The notes: generated from the sequence alone by a model not told the origin. Counted from the first letter of the stretch, positions 11,877 through 25,203 are shown. The stretch is 64,000 nucleotides of DNA from Neelides folsomi (GCA_034687125.1 JAQGBZ010000056.1:1-64000), one strand, 5' to 3'. A program made the numbers and translations.

Positions 11877-14407
11877 TACATGGTACATACGTATTATGTA
11901 ATACATAACATACAATTCTACAATAAAATATACCTATGGTACATGATCTATACATTTAAAATTATTACAAAATATAAACTTGCATTTTTATTACATTTAT
12001 GTATAATTTTCAAAACTAGAACGTAATATCAGTATATCTTTCGAGGATCAAAAGATGAACATTCTGCTTCGCTGGTCAACAGTCATTTTCTTGTATCACT
12101 CATACTCATCATTTAGCTGCCAATATTACTACTTTATATGTATTTAAACATGAGTGACAATAAGTAATACCTTCAGTGGTATACCATAAATAGGTACGAG
12201 TGCATACAGTTAAGTATAAAGATAAAGCTGTTTGTGTCGTAATACCTACCCAGAGTATTTTAATAACTTTTCGATCTTTATTTAAAGTTGGGATTGATCG
12301 AAAAATATAAATCATTTTCTGTTAGGAGGGAGAGAGCTGAAAATCTCAAATTTTGATAATGAAAGACGGCCTAGCCAATAAATTACTTTCCCGATGAATC
12401 GGTCTTCCAAAATCTTCTCATTTCCACCCAATTGAGCTTTAAGTAAAGAATAACTTATCTTTTGGCTCCAGCTAACGTTAAATTATATTTAAAAAAAACT
12501 CCATGTGGCCAATAATTGGAAATTTTTTAAGTCGTGAGGAAAGAAGCCTTAACAAGATAAACTTTCATTTCAGGCTCAGGCCTTCTTCATGTCGTTTTCG
12601 CTGATTTACTTCAATTGCAATGCTAAAATCTCATATCTGAAGTGAGCTGTATACTAAAAAATAAATATAAAATTTACAAAGTTGCACAATTGCACATTTC
12701 TTATCCAAATGTATGCAATAAATTGCCTATCCATTCTCATAAAAATGTACTCTGTTTATAATTGAATGCCTTTAAATAAATAACGAGTAAAGATTCTTAA
12801 TGTTAGTATAGGTATTATACTTTAATGTAAATTAGTATACCTACAAGGCTCTGTATTTTGGTAGGTATCTTTGAATTGTATGGCTTATAATGTATTTTAT
12901 ACTTTTTTATTTTATTTTGAACTCATAGACTTCGTATATTAAAAAGTACCAATGCTTGTTAGTAGTTGAAGTTGTATAAAAAGAAAAATGAACATTTCCA
13001 TTAAAACTTTACATTTGGCAAAAGTTCATTTTATCTTTTTGAAGGTTTTGAATTCTACTGATCCATTAATTTGCAGAAAAACTTTCTCTTGTGTTGTGAG
13101 CATAAAATGAAATAATGAACATTTCAAAAAGTTTTTTCTCATCAACTTCTCACCTTCAAAAATAGTTTCACACAAAAAGTAATACCGACAATAGAAAAGT
13201 GTAGAATACAAATAAGATTTAATGTATGATACTAATGATAAATATGTATGAATATGGTATACTCTACCTGTATTTCTAGGTATCTGTATTTAGATTATTT
13301 AGTCCCCGTATAAGAGATTGATAGGTCAACGTATATGCAACTGACAACTCCCATGCTAATTAATGACGCTGCTCATCTGCTCAAATACCAAATCCACCTG
13401 TCACAAAAAGAGCTCGGGATTAGGGAAATGACATACTGTGTGAAATGACAAATGTTTAGTTAGGGGATTTTCTATTTAATTGATATCCTCTTCCATCCTA
13501 CATATTCCATTTTGCATCTAATGAAATAGAAAATTTCAATTTCAATTTGCGATTGCGAGTTTAGTGCCTACCCATCTGTGTATGAGTGAGTTCCGCGAAA
13601 TTGTTATTGCTCCACTTGAATACTTAAATATTTAAAGTATGTAGACAATTAATTCACTATATTTCCTTTTGAAGTCTCGATCGAAATTTTTTAATGAAAT
13701 TGAATGGAGGAGATTGATAAGAAAGCCGAAGGGAAATTCATGAAACACTTTTATGATTTTATGTCATAAATAAACTCTCTTGAAGAAATCCAAATTAAAT
13801 ATCCGCTACCCAAAATAAATACCATACATGCATACTATACATCTTATGTACATAATAATATATAGCAAATGTGTGTATAAACCATATTTATACAGTTAAC
13901 AGTTTGTTATTTCGTATAGAGACTCAATACAGAGATTCGCATTCTTTCAAGTGTGTGCATAAATGTGAAGAAAAATAGTAAAAGTTTGAAAAGTTCCGTG
14001 AAGCAAAAGAGATTGGAATAAATAGGAAGAAGCTGCCTGACTTTCTCTGATACTCCCAACATTCACATTTTTACGAGTAGCAATTACATGGCCGAATGAC
14101 CGCACAAAACTACAATCATTTTTTCATAAGCACATTCCTTGTTATCGCTAATCCCAACCGTTTCACCATTTTATTTCTTAAATAAATTGTCGGTTGGATG
14201 AACTCAAATAAACACAATTATGATTTCATAAACTGTCTTTCATCTTGGGTCCGAGGAACGAGGAGAAGGACACATGGATGAATGATCAACGTATAATTAA
14301 AAATCCAAATTTATTGCGCCGAGTACTCTACGTACTAATAAGTATAGTAAATTATGAAAATATTTTGCATACAGTGTATTTATGCAAATGTATCATATAG
14401 AGCCATA

Positions 14408-14450
14408 TACCATACCATAATTATGGTATGGTACAGACTTAAGTCTGTAC
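14408..14450. repeat. two overlapping perfect palindromes
   Basis: A 26-bp perfect palindrome (14408-14433, arms TACCATACCATAA) overlaps by three bases a 20-bp perfect palindrome (14431-14450, arms GTACAGACTT). No direct target duplication was found. It could form cruciforms; function unknown. Confidence 0.9.
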
Positions 14451-14679
14451 ATAAAACGCAATCTCATAAAAAGTATAATGTATTTATTTATGTAAGTCTT
14501 TTACACATCCACACTTGAATAATAAAATGTTTATAGACGAGATCATAAATATATATGAAATTATTTGCTGTCTTATTTCGGATTTCCGAAACCACTTGGA
14601 CTTTCTTTTCGGTTTCTTGCACTCGGGTTCTTGTTGACTTCTTTCAGCCCCAATCTTCCGGTTTGCGAAGAATGCCACT

Positions 14680-14735
14680 CTTATTATTATTAGGAGTATT
14701 ATTATTTATTATTATTATTATGAGTATTACTCCTT
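14680..14735. repeat. ATT/TTA microsatellite
   Basis: A run of TTA/ATT trinucleotides is interrupted by GAG triplets. Confidence 0.8.
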
Positions 14736-15434
14736 TCATTCCCATTTTTATTATTCTTTCCACTCATCGTCGATGTGCAATTTTGGAAACTTTTAAGACA
14801 AAGGTATTACAATCCAAAGAAAGTGCTTAGAATAATATAAGATTTCCAATGAATAGTTAAAATACTAATGAGTGCTACGAGTTACTAGTATAACATTTAT
14901 TAAACGGATGGACTCAACCACATTTACCCTTATGAAGATGAAATTGATCTCTGTAGTTGAAATTGGCATTAGGGAAGAGTATTAGAGAGGAAAGTGAGTT
15001 TGGAAGGAAATTGAGTTCAATGGAGAGTTGATTCAATTTGATCCTTTTAGGAATGAAAAGGAAGAAGCTTAGATTTCATGCCCTACCATAAAATGAGTTT
15101 TCCCTCTTAAAATTCTTCCCAAAAGAGACGAGGGATTATGATTTGTGAGGTTGCATATGCCATATATCACATTTCTTCATTGCTCCCCAGACATCCAACT
15201 CAAATTACGCTGATTACGCTCTTCAGACTTTTCTCATTTTAATCAATATCCATGGGTAGAAGAATCATTTCACATTTTACTTTTTACTATTATTTTTACT
15301 ACTGAACAAAACTTTTTGTCAAAACTGTAATATTAATTTTGTTATAATTAAAAATTAAATTAATTAAAAAAATATTAAAAGACATAAAGAGAACCTCACA
15401 AATAATAATATAGTAATGCAATTAAACATTAAAA

Positions 15435-18400
15435 TTAAACAAGTTGATTATCATCAGGATTAGCTTCAAGTCTCAACTCAAATTCAGCTCTTGCAACACA
15501 ATACAAACAACGAGCTGACAAATCCTGAAAACAATCTTCACAATAACAGAATTGACAATTTGGACAGTTGAATGTAACTCCGGATCTGAAGCATAAAACG
15601 CATTTCCTTCTTCCCCATTTGAACACTTTGAGCCATCCAAAAGCACGGGGAAAAGTTTCCCCAAAAGCCATAATATGATTAACATCAATCTGAAAATATC
15701 TCTCTCGTTTAAATACCTTTCATTTATCCTTTCATTTATCCTCGTTAGTTTTGTATTCAATTCCAAGTATTATGACATGACTAAAAGCATAAATAAACTT
15801 TAAGCTATACATAAAATACATAAAAGAGTATCATCCTCCCTTCCTTTAATGTTACATACTAAAGGGAGTAAATCTAAAATCAATATTAAATACCTCTCTT
15901 AACATCCTTTCACCATTCTCTAATGCTTTATTCTTCAAATGCCTGACTTGTCCTTTTCTCTTTTTCATACATTGATTGTAAAGCCAAAGAATTCTTCTTT
16001 TTGAACGCTGAGAGATTGACATAAGAATTATAAAAGAAATCGATTTTTTCACTTGTGCTTACTTTCGGATAGAAGAAGTTGGCAATAACATGTTTAAATC
16101 TTAGAGCGAACGTCTCCCCATAGGAAATGATCATCATGATGCCAAAGAGTGTGAAAGTTCTTGTGTAATAGGATTTATTTAAGAATGAAACCTTTGGAAG
16201 ACAAGCTGAAAAATATTTTAAATAAACAATGCAAAATATTCTTAAATTAAATAACTAATTCTTTACAAATATATTACAATTTTATAATTTAGTTAAAATA
16301 ATAATTTAGTTAAATACGCTTTTAGTTAAATGAGTTTAGTTAAATGATGAAGTTAAATACGTTTAGTTAAATGATGAAGTTGAATATGTTTTTGCATATT
16401 GATGTCTTTGACAAGATTCCGTAAAAGATCAGCAAGAAAACCCTTTCCTTGGATTCTAAAATTGAGCGAATGAGTTCCATGTTGTTCCATTGTGAAATCC
16501 CCATGTTTCCGAACTAAAAGCAGCAACTGTCCAAAAACATAGTCGAGACCGAAAATCGTCCCGACCACGAAAATCTGAATAAATACGAAGGAAAACTGAA
16601 GGATGAATTTTTTTCTTTCCTTCTTTTCAAGCCAGGGATTCCATAAATTCCCCCTTAATTCCGTTCTTTCGAAGGACTTGAGTGGGAAGAGATACGATTT
16701 TTCTAAGGATTTCCTCCTCATGTCGATCTTCTTGAAATAACGAGTGATGTAGTTGTTATCAAAAGAAATATCCGTCAAGTATTTTTCATGGTAGCTCATT
16801 GAACTTCAAACACCAATTCATTAAATTATTTATTATAATTATAATAATTTATAAATTAAAATAATTAGTTTAGATAATTCTCATGATTAAGATGAAATTT
16901 GAAATCGTGATTTAAAAGTATTTAAAAAAAAGTACTTGAACATGACAAGAAAAAATGTCAAAGTGAGAACTTTTTTAAGAATTTCCATCCAAAACGTGAC
17001 AAGATGCCGAGCGTTCTTAAAAGCATGGAGAGATTTGTCCTTTGCAGTTCTTACATCATCCAAGTTAACCTTTCAAATCCAGTGAATGGGGATTAGTTAA
17101 AATGGTGAAAAGTTGAAAAGGTAATTTATGATTCTTCAAATGAAATCTCACCCATTGAGTTAATTGAGAGTAGTCAATCTTCACAGAGAACTTGGCCCGA
17201 AACTCCGAAAGTCCCGTCTTTGCCATTATGTAATTAGACCCAAAGTTCGGATCGATGACTTTTGACAAATCACAGGTTTTCTCTTGGCCGAAATCTTTAT
17301 AATTCAAGAGTGAAGTAAAGGTTCAAAGTTCCCTCTTTGAAGTTCGATTTTATGTAAATTAGAGGTTAAACTTTAAATATATTTTAATTCCATTACTTCC
17401 CAAGATGTCACAAACGAAGTCAAGTTTCAAAGGCCAGCAAAGCAACCAACCCATGGCGTCTGTAACTGCTTCGTAACAGTCATCGTACTTTGTTGCAAAA
17501 ACTTCTTTGCATTTTAGAGTTCCTTGTGTGAATATTCCTTTGATGTAAATTTTAAAATTAATTTCACAAAAAAGTTTTTTTTAATTGAATGAGAAAAATT
17601 AACTCCATGTCCTTATCAAAAAACTATTTTAATTTTACATTTTATTTATATTATAATTTAAAATATATATTGTGTTTAGAACCTTCACATCTGTACGCCA
17701 ACTTTTTCATATATTTCAATTGAATCCTTTCACCTTTACTCGCTTGTGGTTGAACCTGATACGTTTGTTCAATATAATTGGACCGTTTTTCATTCCCCTT
17801 AAAAATATCCAAAAAAAGTTAATGTAGAAAAAACAAGTTAATCAAAAGGTGAATGAGATTTTTACTAAAGTTAAAGTAAGAGTATCAATTTAACAAAGAA
17901 AAGTTTTCCTATTTTAATCAATAGGGTGTATCTGTACAAGTTCTTTATCAGTTTCATCATTTTGGCTCATTAGGTCTTTTGCTTCTCTTTCATCCTCAAC
18001 TTCTTCCACGATCGGCTCAATGGCTTTAACAAGTTCACTCAAATTGTGCTTCGACTCTGGTTCTTCTTTCTAAACAAATCCTTCACATTCTAACTTTTAT
18101 CTTTATACCCTTTTTGTACCTTTTTTAGATCTTTTTGGATCTTTTTTCCTATCTTTATTGTATCTTTTTGGTATCTTTTTTGGAGCTTTTTGTATTAGTG
18201 AAAAAGAAGATGTTGGGAACCTTAATCTTTGAAATGATATGTTGTAGCGGAGCGAGTAGCAAATCTTTCCCAGCTTCACCGATCTCCAATGTTAAGTTCT
18301 TGAGGCATGAGATAAACCTAAGCGTTTCTTCCCCGTTTTCCCCGATGTTCTCAATTGGCCCAGCAATGATCAAAATGAGAATCGCAGCTTGCAAACACCT

Positions 18401-18790
18401 TCGACCCGAATATCCACAAAATTCAGGAACACAAAGAGCGTAGAGACATCGAATCTATGGACATATACTACATATAATAAGATGTATGGTACATATGGTA
18501 TAAAAGACGGATATGATCGAATGTGTACAAAGACTCAAAGAGGCGCTAAGACATTAAAATGGATGGACGGAGCCACATCTATAATTCATCGAGACCTGAG
18601 TTGAGAAAGCGAGGCCAAAGGCGAGGAAGAGACATTTCGTGAATAAGATTAAAATAACGTAGTCGTCCACGAATCCAGCTTCACATAAAATAAAAGCATA
18701 GAAGATGTACGAGAAGAGAAGACCGAGGGAGAATCCAATAATCACTTCAACAACTTTTCCAACGACCGTCCAACATTTAGCAAATCCCAT
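15435..18790 (-). CDS. DC-STAMP domain protein with C-terminal RING (DCST1/DCST2, sneaky/SPE-42/SPE-49 family)
   Basis: Eleven exons join in frame to a 677-residue protein: 18596-18790, 18221-18454, 17938-18069, 17683-17797, 17397-17522, 17152-17294, 16936-17069, 16361-16803, 16063-16205, 15894-16007 and 15435-15689. An in-frame TAA precedes the ATG. The N-terminal half has several hydrophobic segments (IIGFSLGLLFSYIFYAFILC, QAAILILIIAG) and conserved cysteines (RCE, YDDCYE, CDLSKVID). The long eighth exon carries the DC-STAMP signature SYHEKYLTDISFDN-YIT-YF--ID. The C-terminus is a RING-like cysteine cluster, CVLC-CPNCQFCYCEDC-CLYC. Family members act in the sperm membrane in fertilisation (fly sneaky, worm SPE-42/SPE-49, mouse DCST1/2). 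I cannot decide between the DCST1 and DCST2 branches. Some donors are weak (GTTCCC at 18220, GTATTT at 16360). Confidence 0.92.
16310..16395 (-). repeat. short tandem repeat spanning an exon-intron boundary of the DCST-like gene
   Basis: Units close to CTTCATCATTTAACTAAAC plus GTATTTAA (27 bp, read on the minus strand) occur twice, followed by degenerate TTTAACTAAA copies. The first unit encodes the last residues of exon 8 (LHHLTK) and its splice donor; the rest lies in the intron. Confidence 0.75.
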
Positions 18791-19532
18791 TTAATGCTTT
18801 CAACATCTTTCAATTTTATTTCATTTTTTTCTTGAGAAGAATCGAATCATTGAAATTATGTTCCTTTGGAATTGGATTCCTCTCCGATTCACTTTATGGA
18901 GGTGGAAGGAAATCCATCATGGTGATATGCATAATTAAATTAAGTTCAGAATGGATAGATAATGAAATAATACACAGATGCGGATTTGATTAGATCTTTA
19001 TTATAAACATTCAATCTTGAACACTTGGAATGCGAAATTGACAAGTTTAAACCAGTTAAATCTAAACACTATAATTATCAGTATATTAAAAATTATACAT
19101 AGAGGTGCGTTATCGTTTCCGTATACAAAATGCCATTAAGTACACAATATAAAATTCTCTCACGTTATTGCGAATAAAATTATAAAGATCGCGTATTAAA
19201 ATATAGAAATTTTGAAGGATTATCGATAAAATATTATATTCATAAAAATCTTTGTTCTTCATCACAATCTTGATGCATACCATAAAATAGGTATTTTGTT
19301 AAAACTCGCTTAAAATATTATATTAAATCAGTATTTGATTGTAATTGATCAAGGATTAAAAAGACAAATAAGTAAAATATTTAAATAAAAGAATTGCATT
19401 AAAATTAAAATAGATTTGTTTGTTATCGAATTGTGTAAAGATTAGCATTTAAATTTAAAAATTACCATTATAAAGTAGTGTATGATAGTTTACAATATAA
19501 AAGTATTTAAAATTTCCCGTGACTAAATTAAA
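18791..19532. other. intergenic, 5' side of the DCST-like gene and 3' side of ANKRD27
   Basis: AT-rich with no ORF or recognisable element. It must hold the promoter of the DCST-like gene (near 18800-18900) and the 3' UTR of ANKRD27. Confidence 0.6.
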
Positions 19533-22500
19533 TTATCCATTAGCACCAAATGACTCAAGTAATGAGACAATATCATCGTGCCTCATTTCTTTAGCGAACA
19601 TCATCGGAGTTTTGTTCTCGATTTTGGATTTGGCATTCACGTCCGCTCCATATCGATATAGAATAGGAACGAGGTTCGAAAGGCCTGACATTACCGCAAC
19701 GTGAAGTGGAGTTAAACCTTCGTAATTCCTAACATCAATCTCCAAGCTTTCTCCTTCGCTTCTTCCCACACATCTTGTACAGACGCACAAAGGATGGCAC
19801 AAAGGGACGCGTTCCCCATCAAAAGAAACATCCAATTCTTTACAAGGAATCCCAAGATGATGAAGAGCCAACGGAACATCTTCCAAAGACAATGCATTGA
19901 ACAATTTGGTGATCTTACGATCTAAATAAAAATTAAATATTATAATTAAGAAATTTTAATAAAGTTAATTAATAGTAAGATCAAGCATTTATTTGATTAT
20001 ATTTGTAATGGTCGGGAATTAATTATGAAATTAATATTAACCTCTATTAGATCTCCGTCTTTTAACACCCATAGCTGCATTTTGTGCTAAAAGATGAGCT
20101 GGCAAAACCTCCAAACTTTCAACAGTTATTTCCTTCATGGTTTCTTCCTTCTTACTCATTGAGATTCTTCTCATTTTCTCGAAATTCCACTCGGAACCTT
20201 TCTCAATCAGTTGAGAATCATCATCAAAGGTCTGAGAACTCGGAGATGAAACTCTGTGACTCTGCGGATTGGAAGAACTCGTTCGTGAATTCAAACTCTC
20301 TCGACAATCCTCGTCTTCTTCATCGTTTCCCACCGAGGGTAATTCAGTAGGTTCGCTGATTAGCATTACAAGCCCGGTCCTATCACCTTCTTCTCTTCGA
20401 ACGACATCCACATTGATAAAATCACCATGATTGGTTTGAACAAAGGATCTTCGACGAAGGGATCGTTGGAGGATATTCACCACATGGACATTGTGTGCAC
20501 AATCGATAGGAGTAATTTGTCTCACGTTTGGGACATTGATGACTGCTCCGGCTTCTACCAAAATTTGCACAATCCCTTCGAAGCCCCATCGGGAAGCAAA
20601 GTGGAGCGGAGTATCTCCGCGGAAATTCCCCTTGCTCACGTTAATTGGCAATCCTGAATGCTCAGCGTAGTAAATAAGTGCTTTAACACAACCTTCGTGC
20701 CCATTTTGGGATGCTAAATGGAGAGGGGTATTGGACACTTCATCGACCAATGCTGGATCAGCTCCATTATGCAATAGGAGTAATAGTGCATTTTGGTGTC
20801 CACGACTAGCTGCGTAATGCATTGGAGTCATCCCCTACAAATTAAATTTAATTAACAAATTAAATTAAGTGCCCGTGATATAGCCATTTATTTAAATGAT
20901 AAGTATAGTAAAATAGAACTATCCAATCTCTTAAAGTACTATTGTATATTTATATAGATAAGAGTTCTCACCTGGCCATCTTGAACATCTAATGGTGAAT
21001 GTTGTGAAATGAGATATTCCACAATTTTAGGCCTCCCATAAATACATGCAATGTGGAGGAGCGAAAGTCCTTCAGGACTCACAAGATATACAGACGCTTC
21101 TTTTTGTACTTCTTCAGGTGGAGGAGAAACGAGGGACATACATCTCTCACAGAGGCAAAGTGGATGACATAAATTTTCGCAATCGATTTCTGTTTCTTCA
21201 ACTGTATTGAGTTTCGCATCACTTTCTCCTCTTTCTCCTTCGTAATTTTCGACAAGTTCTTGAAATCTTCCTGAATTTCCTTGTCTTATAGCTTTAAATA
21301 TAAACAAAATGTTATGTAATAAACAAACAAAAAAAATAATACTGGCATACAATTTATTAATACTGTAAATACTCTTCTTGTACTTAAAATATGTATACTA
21401 TAGAATAAGATGACAAGTTTGATAAATATATTTTTGAATTGCCAATTACTTAAAAGGGAGCCCAAAGGGTTATAAATTGTATAATGCAAAACGACATAAT
21501 AAAGTAATAGATTTAATAAATACTTATGTAATATTCTAAATTCTCTCGGGATAAGACTAAATTATTTTGAATTAACAATAATGAACGTTGAACATACCAT
21601 TGAACATTGTATGAATTGGTGATTGGGTTTCATCTGCTGCAACTTTTGTTGAGTCGTGTAAGGCATGCAACCAAGCTTCCCCCAGCTCCAACCCAACTCC
21701 AACGTCTCTTTCAGACTCGGCCATTCCATTAACTTTGCCGGACTTTAAATGAGTCAAAGCTGCCTCGAGGGTCACGATGTAAAAGTTATTTTCATTGTCT
21801 TGTTCCTCCGCAGCGGAAAACCGAAAGTTCCTCAGAAATTCCAATTGGGCTATCCAATTCCCAAGGGGCGTCTTCACAATCAAGTAAACCCAAATGGGCA
21901 GAAGCTCATCGACGGACAAAGTCTCCCGGCTTCAACCACAACAAACTTTTATTATTATGACCTCAAGCAATGCAATAATCCGATTTTATTCTCTTTTTAT
22001 CCTCTACATCCAAAAACTTTCCAACGACTCAAAATACTACTAAAAATAAAGAAAGAAAATTAAAGGGCTTACTCATGGAAGTTTGAATATTGAAAATAGG
22101 AAAATGCTTTCTTCAGACAATTCAGTTTCCCAATGGGCGATCCATATTGACTTATCCGATTCATTTCAATCCGCGCTCTGGTCAAGTTGTTCCAATGGGC
22201 CGAATCAACTTCCAAATCTTGAGGAAGAATTTCTGACAAATTCCTCAGTATTTTATTAAGTGAAGCATCCTCTGTAGACAGAGCCGATGTAATTGCATTG
22301 ATCAATTCTTTATAAATTGCATTTAGCACATATGTCTCAGTTGCAATTTTAAAATTTAGCACGATTCTGTCATTGTTCTTATGCTCGGCTCCAACGGCTA
22401 GTGATAGGGAAGTCGAGTAGAGAGAATAAACAAGGTCGCGTTGGACCGGAAGAGGAAGATGTGCAAGGTTCCGATGGTTATTGAGGAAAAGCTTCGTGTG

Positions 22501-23091
22501 TGCGTCAATGCTTTCTAAGACTCTCAGTCGACCTTTGAGCCAAAGAAAGTCGATTGAGTCACGGAGTGAGGTAAAAGTCCAAAGTTCAACTTCGGCCCCT
22601 TCTTTAACTTTGGAATTCAATGGGCTGGCAATGCAAATCACTTTATATTTCTTTTTCTCCGATGTGTAGAATGTTTCTTCAAAGAGGACTTGGATCGGAC
22701 AAGATTCTAATGAAACGCTCTGTTCAAGTTTACTCTCATCGTTGTTGTTGGAAAGAGAGAGTTCAGAATTTTCAAGTTCAAGAACAAGAGTTTGTCCTGT
22801 GTGACGAACCTTGACATGTGCGAGGGTTTCATAGTTCCATTTCTTTTCTTTCGAAGTGCCAGAAAGTGATGAATTGGAAGACGAGAGAGATTTGCATGGA
22901 TCTTCTTCAATTGGCTTTAAAATATGTTGAGTGAAGTCTTCGAGAGTGAAGGCGTACTTTGGGAGTGAGTTGACACGCGGTACGCAAATGATCCATTGCT
23001 CAATTACACATTGACTGAAGAGACTTACATGAGAATGGAGAAATGATTTGAAAAAAGGATTCTCGTTTAAATCCTCATCGTATCCGTCCAT
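19533..23091 (-). CDS. ANKRD27: VPS9 domain and ankyrin repeat protein, ANKRD27 (VARP) ortholog
   Basis: Five exons join to 950 residues: 22073-23091, 21598-21929, 20972-21291, 20042-20834 and 19533-19921. VARP is a Rab21 exchange factor and endosomal adaptor that binds retromer, R-SNAREs and Rab32/38. The start (MDGYDEDLNENPF) matches the family start, and ILFEETFY/VLFEETFYTSEK is recognisable. The VPS9 core spans about residues 230-390 (LPIWVYLIVKTPLGNWIAQL). A CHPLCLCERC motif (about 491) precedes four ankyrin repeats (about 515-670). After an acidic/serine linker comes a second CHPLCVCTRC motif (about 862) and only two more repeats before the stop. Vertebrate VARP (about 1050 residues) has a longer second ankyrin block and tail, so this one is shortened. 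An acceptor 5 bp before the ATG implies a 5' UTR intron. Confidence 0.95.
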
Positions 23092-24378
23092 CTCACTGAA
23101 AAGAATAAAACACTCCATTAGTAAAATAACAAATATTACCTTTTTTATGTTAATGCAAATTGATACAAATCTAAACAATATTTTAATGACTGTTTTTGAT
23201 ATTAGGAAATAAATATAACAAAGAATAAAAATAATTGTAAATATTATACATTTCTTCTTTATATTTATATTCTCCCATTTTGAGTTTTTTGAGTGAAATG
23301 CTTTATTTTGATAAAAAAAGTCCTTGGGTAGATTTTATATAGAGCAGTTTTATAAACTCCAACTCGGAAGGGGTTATAAAATATACTGAGGGACCAGAAG
23401 GTCGGCTCGTGTATTTTTAAAGAATCGAATAATTAAAAGATTAGAAGGGAAGGAACACTTGTGTGAATGGTGTGTAGTATTAAAGATAGTATTAAAGATA
23501 AAGATTATGCATCATTGTAAGTATTTAGTTACAAAGGGAATATTTTATTACAAGAAGTTCCTCATGAATTCAATGCATCACTCTTCTCTTGGATATCCGA
23601 TATAAATATAAACATTGATAATGTATAATTCCAGGATTTGTAAAATAGTACTTAAACAGTAACGTCCTTAAATGACGAAACATTTATATAAATATTATAA
23701 ATATAGTGTTAAATATGTTATAGTTATAGGAAGTTGGCTTTGTTTGATCCTACCCAACACATATTGGGTAGCGAGTTTAAGCTTAAAAAAATACTTAAAA
23801 TAAACTGGAATACTTTAAGTTTAAATCCAATGTTTATTTTACTTATTTTAAAAATAAAGAGAAATTTTTCACGTATTATGATTCAGAATTAAATGGATCC
23901 CTCTTTTAAAAGAATTACAATGTCTGTCACTTATTTTGAAAAGTTTACAAGCAATATTTTTAATAAATCTAATTCATATTTAAATTGTATTCAACTCACC
24001 TTTGTTATTCACATTGCTGTTTACATTGTTGTTTTCAAGTCCGTAAGTTAATTCTACAAGAAGTTTCTGGAAGTTCAATACAAATAATCTTCATTTATCC
24101 GCATTGATTTTCAAGAATCTTCCATTATAAAATAATTCCATGCACCACCTGTTAAGGATTAAACAATAAATTAAATTAATATTTGAATCAGCTTAACAAT
24201 AATCCGTTTGATTTAAAAAAAATCATAATCTTACTAGACAAATAAATATTAAAATGATTAAATATTGTACATCTTGGGAAAAAGGTTCAATGTTTACATC
24301 TCTGGAATTTGTATAGCAAAGTATAGATCCAAGAAGGTGAGAGTGAATTTTGCATTCTTTGCAATACATCTAGTGAAT
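23092..24378. other. intergenic, upstream of ANKRD27
   Basis: AT-rich, no coding signal. An 8-bp-arm hairpin (CTACCCAA / TTGGGTAG) lies near 23750-23772. ANKRD27's non-coding first exon should be here. Confidence 0.5.
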
Positions 24379-24588
24379 TTAAAAAGTAAAAGCACAAATT
24401 GATCCGCATATCACCACTTGAAATACACAGGCCCAGAAGAGGCCGAGAAGTACAGAATTACAGTATGGTTTAACACACGGGGTATAGGAATTGAAGTTCA
24501 TATAATGTCCTGTATAATTTTCGGCCCTCGCTAGATGTCTGATGTAATGAATGTCGTTGGGTTTGCGAATCAGTCCCATCCCACTCAT
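24379..24588 (-). CDS. hypothetical 69-residue membrane protein
   Basis: A single-exon ORF from ATG 24586-24588 to TAA 24379-24381. The N-terminal part is polar (SGMGLIRKPNDIHYIRHLAR), the middle has an Asn-Tyr-Thr glycosylation-type sequon, a Cys pair (PCVKPYC), and the C-terminal 22 residues form one hydrophobic segment (LLGLFWACVFQVVICGSICA). Its base composition is less AT-rich than the flanks, which favours coding. I do not recognise the family. It could also be a terminal exon of an unseen gene or a chance ORF. Confidence 0.35.
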   Translation of the reverse strand: MSGMGLIRKPNDIHYIRHLARAENYTGHYMNFNSYTPCVKPYCNSVLLGLFWACVFQVVICGSICAFTF

Positions 24589-25203
24589 ATGAAAAATTAG
24601 TTGGTCCGCTATCAATTTACTCAATTGTTATAAATTTCATTTCCGCTATATAGCTTTCAATTTTAATACACTTGTCTTTAGCCCTTGGGACACTTGGCGA
24701 TTGATACATCCTTTGAAGACTCAAGTTAAATACAAGGACTGAATTAATCCTCATTCACAAGCTAAATATTACGATCATTATCAACGTCATGATTTAGTGT
24801 CAAATCCTCAATTTTTGCAGTTAGTCATTTTATTTGCATCACGCCTTCAGTCTAACAAGGAAGTTCTACGTGAAAAGGTGAGTTTTGAAAAAAATTAATT
24901 AAGCTCCCCATTCCTGAATTAAATTAAAATAAGGACGGAATTCGGCCTTTTAGGTAAAAAATTTTAGCGAGACATCTTTAGATGTTGTACATTTTAACCC
25001 ACATTGCTTGACTAATTAACTAATACAACAATGAAAGGGATCTTGAGGTAAATGATAAGGGAAACTTTCCTCAATTCGATTCAACCCACGATGTGTAAAT
25101 GGAGGAATGATGTATTTCACTCTTTTAACTCATTTTAATGTCGTTTCAAGTTTACCATTAACTTGTTTTGGTTAGTAAAATAATTGCTTTTAAATGGTCA
25201 TCA

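Larger units (their letters stand above)
8508..15434. other. gene-poor region
   Basis: These 6.9 kb contain no exon I can support. They are AT-rich and full of simple GTATAC/TACATA-type sequence, especially at 9700-9950 and 11500-14500. Notable parts are the MITE at 11757, the palindromes at 14408-14450 and an ATT/TTA microsatellite near 14680-14735. A less AT-rich block at 11040-11420 reads open in two opposed frames but shows no family motifs. It could be regulatory or a lineage-specific gene. Confidence 0.5.

Noticed and set aside
14555-14830. 91-codon ORF with a hydrophobic stretch
   Set aside because: The hydrophobic part is encoded by the ATT/TTA microsatellite, which explains it without a gene.
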